DNA from: CAYWNK01 sp047639615
GTDB lineage: Bacteria; Planctomycetota; UBA1135; GCA-002686595
NCBI GenBank assembly: GCA_047639615.1
Contig: JBLIOL010000216.1
Location: forward strand, 1 to 9,815
DNA: 9,815 nt
Direction of reading: 5' to 3'
Below, in pieces: positions 6,780-9,815 of this stretch. Below the pieces are notes generated by a model. The model had not been told where the DNA came from. It saw only the letters and a program-made list of their open reading frames with translations, and ran no database searches. A program made the translations under genes and the position numbers. Positions within the stretch are counted from its first letter, which is position 1; each line of letters opens with the position of its first letter.

Positions 6780-8447
6780 ATGCTCGCCCTTTGCCTCACT
6801 CTGTGTGCGATTCAAGTTCCTGGACACTCGATCGGGGCGCGAATCGAAGAACACGCGTCGAGCGACCCAGTCGTCGAAAATGACTCGGCCGCAGAGCTGG
6901 CCAAGCTCTTTGAGGCTTGGCGCGCCTTCGAGAATCCGCCCCTACTCAAGGGGGCACCCGACTACACCGCCGCTCGCATGTCCAAGGCGAGTATTGAACT
7001 ACGCTCGTTTCAAGAGCGCCTGAATGCCGTCGACCGCACGGGCTGGAGCGTTGCACTTCGCGCGGATTGGCACGTCGTGCGCGCCGAGATGAATGGCTTC
7101 GACTTCAATCACCGCGTGCTGCGTCCCTGGGTGCGCGACCCGGCCTTCTATCAGACGGTATGGACCTACCAGAGCGACGTGCCGGCCCATGAGGGACCGA
7201 CAAACCACGCGGTGCTCGACCTCTGGACCTACGAGTTTCCGCTGAGTACGGCCGAGGAACAGCGGCTCATCAAAGAGCTGAGTGTGATCCAGCCCTTGCT
7301 CGATCAGGCTCAACGAAACCTGACTGGCGACGCGCGCGAACTGTGGATCGCGGGGATCCGCAATATTCAATATCAGGGTGAGATCCTCACGACCATCGGC
7401 CAGCGAGCTGGATCGGATGCAAGCGCAGAGCTGAGCGCGGTTCTACAGGTTGCAGCAAAGGCTACGAGCGCCTTTGTTGATTGGTTGGAAGCCCAAGCTC
7501 CCTCGAAGACCGGCCCGTCCGGCATCGGCAAGGAGAACTACAGCTGGTATCAGCAGAACGTGCACTTACTGCCGATGACCTGGGAGGACGAGGTGCGCTT
7601 GCTGCAGCGCGAGCTGGACCGCGCCTGGAGCTCCCTACGACTCGAAGAGCAACGCAACAAGCACCTGCCCGAGCTGGTGCCGGTGGCGAACCCAAGGGAG
7701 TACGACGAACGCGCGGATGTAGCCGCTTCCAAGTTGATGGCCTTCCTGCGGGATAAGGAAATCATGCCCGTGAAGGCCAACATGGAGCCGGCCTTGCGCG
7801 AACACTTGGGTGCCTTCATACCGGAGGAGCAGCGCAACTTCTTCTGGATCGGCGTGCACCTCGATCCGATCCCGCTCTTCACCCACTTCTACCACTGGTG
7901 GGACTTGGCGCAGATCAGGGATGAACCCCATGCGAGCCCGATCCGGCGCGGCGCCCTGCTCTACAACATCTTTGACAGCCGCTGCGAAGGCGTGGCCACG
8001 GGAGTCGAGGAGATGTTCCTGCACGCGGGCCTGTACGACGACAACCCACGCTCGCGGGAGATCGTGTGGATCATGCTGGCCCAACGCGCCGCCCGCGGCT
8101 TGGGCTCCCTTTACGCCCATGCAAACGAGATGACCATGGAGGAAGCGGGAGGTGTGCACGTGGAGTGGACCCCGCGCGGATGGATGACCACGGAACCCGA
8201 GCTGCTGCGCTTCGAGCAGCACCTCTACCTGCGCCAGCCTGGCTATGGAACCAGCTACATCACCGGCAAGTACATGTTTGAGCGCCTCCTGGCGCACGTC
8301 AGCAAGCAGGCGGAAGAGCGCGGCGAGGCTTTCTCTATGTCAGACTTCTTCGAGGAGATGAACGCAGCCGGCTGCATCCCCATGTCCCTCATTCATTGGC
8401 AAATGACCGGCCTGGACGGCGACATCGAGGCTCTGCTCGATAGGTGA
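6780..8447 (+). CDS. DUF885-family protein, noncanonical zinc site
   Basis: A 555-aa protein matching the DUF885 family, relatives of which are proposed metallopeptidases, often exported. Typical blocks are GIGKENYSWYQQNVHLLPMTWEDEV (248-272), EGVATGVEEMFLHAG (403-417, in place of the family's 'EGWA.Y.E'), and QPGYGTSYITGKYMFERLL (486-504). The position where relatives carry HExxPGHH instead reads THFYHWWDLAQI (368-379), so the usual catalytic Glu is missing. Activity may be lost or altered. The start is forced: an in-frame TGA at 6738-6740 and no other start codon precede this ATG. Residues 2-13 are hydrophobic (LALCLTLCAIQV), which could be a short signal peptide, but there is no positively charged n-region, so export is uncertain. 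It is divergent from DDAH and is followed by noncoding repeats. Confidence 0.85.
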   Translation: MLALCLTLCAIQVPGHSIGARIEEHASSDPVVENDSAAELAKLFEAWRAFENPPLLKGAPDYTAARMSKASIELRSFQERLNAVDRTGWSVALRADWHVVRAEMNGFDFNHRVLRPWVRDPAFYQTVWTYQSDVPAHEGPTNHAVLDLWTYEFPLSTAEEQRLIKELSVIQPLLDQAQRNLTGDARELWIAGIRNIQYQGEILTTIGQRAGSDASAELSAVLQVAAKATSAFVDWLEAQAPSKTGPSGIGKENYSWYQQNVHLLPMTWEDEVRLLQRELDRAWSSLRLEEQRNKHLPELVPVANPREYDERADVAASKLMAFLRDKEIMPVKANMEPALREHLGAFIPEEQRNFFWIGVHLDPIPLFTHFYHWWDLAQIRDEPHASPIRRGALLYNIFDSRCEGVATGVEEMFLHAGLYDDNPRSREIVWIMLAQRAARGLGSLYAHANEMTMEEAGGVHVEWTPRGWMTTEPELLRFEQHLYLRQPGYGTSYITGKYMFERLLAHVSKQAEERGEAFSMSDFFEEMNAAGCIPMSLIHWQMTGLDGDIEALLDR

Positions 8448-8479
8448 TTCCAGGGGCGCTACCTGGCTACACTGGCCCC

Positions 8480-8542
8480 ATGAACAGCCCCAGCCGACAG
8501 CTTCGCCTGCTGCCCCTCTTGGCACTCCTAGCAGGCCGTTGA
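8480..8542 (+). pseudogene. Truncated remnant of an exported protein or lipoprotein (signal peptide only)
   Basis: A 20-codon frame reads MNSPSRQLRLLPLLALLAGR and then stops. It has the form of a signal peptide: a polar start, two Arg, then a leucine-rich core ending in LLALLAG, which resembles a lipobox lacking its Cys. The Arg codon and the TGA stop fall inside the left arm of palindromic element 2, so the frame is best explained as a gene whose 5' end survives and whose remainder was cut off when the element inserted or by a later deletion. No continuation of the gene is recognisable right of the element. It could also be a chance frame. Confidence 0.4.
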
Positions 8543-8690
8543 AGAACAGCGGCCCAGCGATTGGTTTCCACGGATCGTCTAGCAAGGCGATAGGTTCCGC
8601 CCATAGTGGTGGCTATTTGTGGGTTCTGGCAACGCAGCCAGGCGCTTCGTGGGAGCCGAGCGACAAGTCGCTGTTTTTAAGCGGCCTGCT
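8530..8690 (+). repeat. Palindromic (MITE-like) element 2
   Basis: The outer 21 nt (8530-8550, AGCAGGCCGTTGAAGAACAG plus C) match the reverse complement of 8670-8690 at 18 of 21 positions. Complementarity continues inward more weakly: the next ~26 nt match at about 16 positions. The centre is ATAGtggtggCTAT (8603-8616). It shares with element 1 the core GCAAGGCG (8582-8589) followed 47 nt later by GCAACGCAGC (8629-8638), with a CCC and a GGGTT in equivalent places. TA dinucleotides flank the body at 8529-8530 and 8690-8691, giving a 159-bp body. It encodes no protein. Its left end interrupts the remnant at 8480-8542, and its right end is 6 nt from repeat copy B. Confidence 0.72.
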
Positions 8691-8696
8691 ACGGGG

Positions 8697-8776
8697 GCAG
8701 TCTCGGACCCGCGAGCAGGCTGCGCTGGGTACACTGCGAGGCCCTCTCAGCGGAAGTTTTCCGTTCGGGGGCCCCT
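8697..8776 (+). repeat. 80-nt dispersed repeat, copy B, abutting the parA start codon
   Basis: Direct-orientation match to 5573-5651 at roughly 80% identity by eye. The repeat ends with GGGGGCCCCT directly before the parA ATG, so it forms the whole immediate leader of parA. It holds a TACACT (8730-8735) that could serve as a -10 box, but copy A does not conserve this hexamer, which argues against a shared promoter role. An AGCAGGC at 8714-8720 can pair with GCCTGCT (8684-8690) at the edge of element 2. Confidence 0.78.
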
Positions 8777-9815
8777 ATGCGCAGGATCGCGATCATCAAT
8801 CAGAAGGGTGGGGTCGGCAAGACCACCACCGCCACGAACCTAGGCGCCGCTTTGGCCCGGGCCGGGAAGCGCGTGGTCGTGGTGGACATGGATCCCCAGG
8901 CCAACCTCTCCCTGTACCTAGGCTGCGAGCCGCGCAGCGGCCAAGCCACGATCTACAGCGTCTTGGTGGGTGGCCTGCCCTTTGCCAGCGCCCTGCGCAG
9001 CACTACCACGCCGGGGCTCACCCTGGTGCCGAGTCACATCGACTTGTCCGGTGCGGAATTAGAATTAGCGGCCACCATCGGCCGCGAAACCGTACTTCGG
9101 GACGCTTTGGAGACTTGGGAGGAGAGTGGCGCTGAGGTCGTGGGCCAGACCGGTGTGGCCGGTCCCGCCGACTACCTACTGCTGGACTGCCCGCCGAGTT
9201 TAGGCCTGCTTTCGATCAACGCCCTGGCCTGCGCCTACGAGGTGATGATCGCCGTCCAAACGGAGTTCTTCGCACTTCAGGGCCTCGGCAAGTTGGTGGA
9301 AGTCGTCCAACTGCTCAAGCGCCGCCTGAACCCGAAGCTCGAGATCACCGGCCTGCTGCCCAGCCTCTACGACAGCCGCCTGCGCCTGGCGCGCGAGGTA
9401 CTCGCCGAGCTGCGCCGCTACTTCCCCGGCAAGGTCTTCACGCGCTCGATCCGCTCGAACGTGAAACTGGCCGAGAGCCCGAGCCACAGCCAAACGATTT
9501 TTGAGTACGCCCCGGAGTCGAACGGCGCGGCCGACTACGCCGCCCTGGCCCTGGAGGTCATCGCCCAGGAGGAAGCTCCGAACCAGGCGCCCAAGGTCGA
9601 AGAGCCCGACATGGTCGCCGCGGCCAACGCGATATGTGAGGCCAAGCCCACGCCCACGCCCACCGAGGAGGCGCAGGTCGAGGTTGCACCCGAGCCCGAG
9701 CCCAAAGCAAAACAGGAAGTTGAACCCCAGTTAGAGCCCGAGCCAGAATCTGAGCCAGTGGTGGAGTTGCAACCCCAAGAGCAGCTAACCCTTCCTAGCA
9801 CCCCTGTTGAACACC
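8777..9815 (+). CDS. parA: ParA/Soj-type chromosome partitioning ATPase (3' end outside window)
   Basis: The visible 346 residues encode a ParA-family ATPase, which binds DNA nonspecifically in its ATP form and moves ParB-bound origins. Motifs: deviant Walker A KGGVGKTT (10-17) with the signature Lys K10 and the phosphate-binding K15; VVVVDMDPQANLS (33-45, Walker A'); and Walker B YLLLDCPPSLG (133-143). QTEFFALQGLGKLVE (161-175) and the C-terminal RSNVKLAESPSHSQTIFEYAPESNGAADYAAL (226-257) are typical of chromosomal ParA/Soj. The starting MRRIAIINQKGGVGKTT needs no N-terminal extension, so it lacks the helix-turn-helix of long plasmid ParAs. The core ends near residue 265. A Pro/Glu-rich tail of at least 80 residues (PTPTPTEE, EPEPEPK, EPQLEPEPESEP) follows and is still open at the window end. 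A short insertion (about 115-130) precedes Walker B. No Shine-Dalgarno sequence is evident. A parB gene would be expected downstream. Confidence 0.93.
   Translation, partial: MRRIAIINQKGGVGKTTTATNLGAALARAGKRVVVVDMDPQANLSLYLGCEPRSGQATIYSVLVGGLPFASALRSTTTPGLTLVPSHIDLSGAELELAATIGRETVLRDALETWEESGAEVVGQTGVAGPADYLLLDCPPSLGLLSINALACAYEVMIAVQTEFFALQGLGKLVEVVQLLKRRLNPKLEITGLLPSLYDSRLRLAREVLAELRRYFPGKVFTRSIRSNVKLAESPSHSQTIFEYAPESNGAADYAALALEVIAQEEAPNQAPKVEEPDMVAAANAICEAKPTPTPTEEAQVEVAPEPEPKAKQEVEPQLEPEPESEPVVELQPQEQLTLPSTPVEH

Larger units (their letters stand above)
8448..8776. other. Noncoding gap before parA: gene remnant, palindromic element, repeat
   Basis: This 329-nt stretch holds a remnant that reads like a signal peptide (8480-8542), palindromic element 2 (8530-8690) and copy B of the 80-nt dispersed repeat (8697-8776). 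No full gene is supported. A TACACT (8468-8473) lies 6 nt before the remnant's ATG and could be a -10 box for a leaderless transcript, but no good -35 box is present. No parS-like site (TGTTnCACGTGAAACA type) was found near parA. Confidence 0.6.

Noticed and set aside
6618..6854. Possible 79-residue N-terminal extension of DDAH
   Set aside because: The residues are Ser/Arg-rich with no domain pattern, the frame would overlap the divergent DUF885 gene, and MTSLHAIVRQPS is the normal family start.
8539..9135. 198-aa open frame on the + strand overlapping the parA start
   Set aside because: It reads the ParA region out of frame and begins in the palindromic element; ParA motifs are in the other frame from 8777.
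9638..9760. Tandem DNA repeat near the window end
   Set aside because: The repetition follows from Pro/Glu/Thr-rich codons in the ParA tail; there is no constant repeat unit.

Overview
The window is GC-rich DNA, dense in genes, and looks like the chromosome of a Gram-negative bacterium that makes bacillithiol. Its exported S9 and DUF885 proteins, palindromic intergenic repeats and a gene pairing sigma-like and membrane parts would fit lineages such as Planctomycetota, Acidobacteriota or Gemmatimonadota. This placement is inference; the sequence contains no taxonomic marker.

Positions 1-3470 (+ strand) hold a tight, translationally coupled operon. It runs from the 3' end of pyrF (orotidine 5'-phosphate decarboxylase) through bshC (cysteine-adding enzyme of bacillithiol synthesis) and bshB1 (GlcNAc-malate deacetylase) to an unrecognised protein. 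That protein seems to join a degenerate sigma-70 region-2-like domain, one membrane helix and an Fn3-like C-terminus. All three junctions are 4-nt start/stop overlaps. The last gene ends in a 4-nt CTAG that is also the stop of the convergent gene.

Positions 3467-6617 (- strand) hold a secreted S9 (DPP5-like) serine peptidase and, upstream of it, a complete dimethylarginine dimethylaminohydrolase (DDAH). The 316-nt gap between them holds one copy of an 80-nt dispersed repeat and a roughly 160-bp palindromic element whose edge forms the DDAH stop codon. Divergent from DDAH, at 6780-8447 (+), is a DUF885-family protein that lacks the family's usual zinc-site motif. Together, S9 peptidase, DUF885 protein and DDAH suggest use of peptides and methylated arginine, but this functional link is only suggestive.

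Positions 8448-8776 are noncoding. They contain a 20-codon remnant that reads like a signal peptide, a second palindromic element that interrupts it, and the second copy of the 80-nt repeat, which ends exactly at the start codon of parA. The parA gene (8777 to the window end) encodes a ParA/Soj-type ATPase with a long Pro/Glu-rich tail and runs off the window.

The most notable observation is the pair of palindromic elements at 5674-5842 and 8530-8690. Their outer arms differ, but they share a core with identical spacing, are nearly equal in length, and both sit at TA dinucleotides. They look like two diverged members of one nonautonomous palindromic repeat family.
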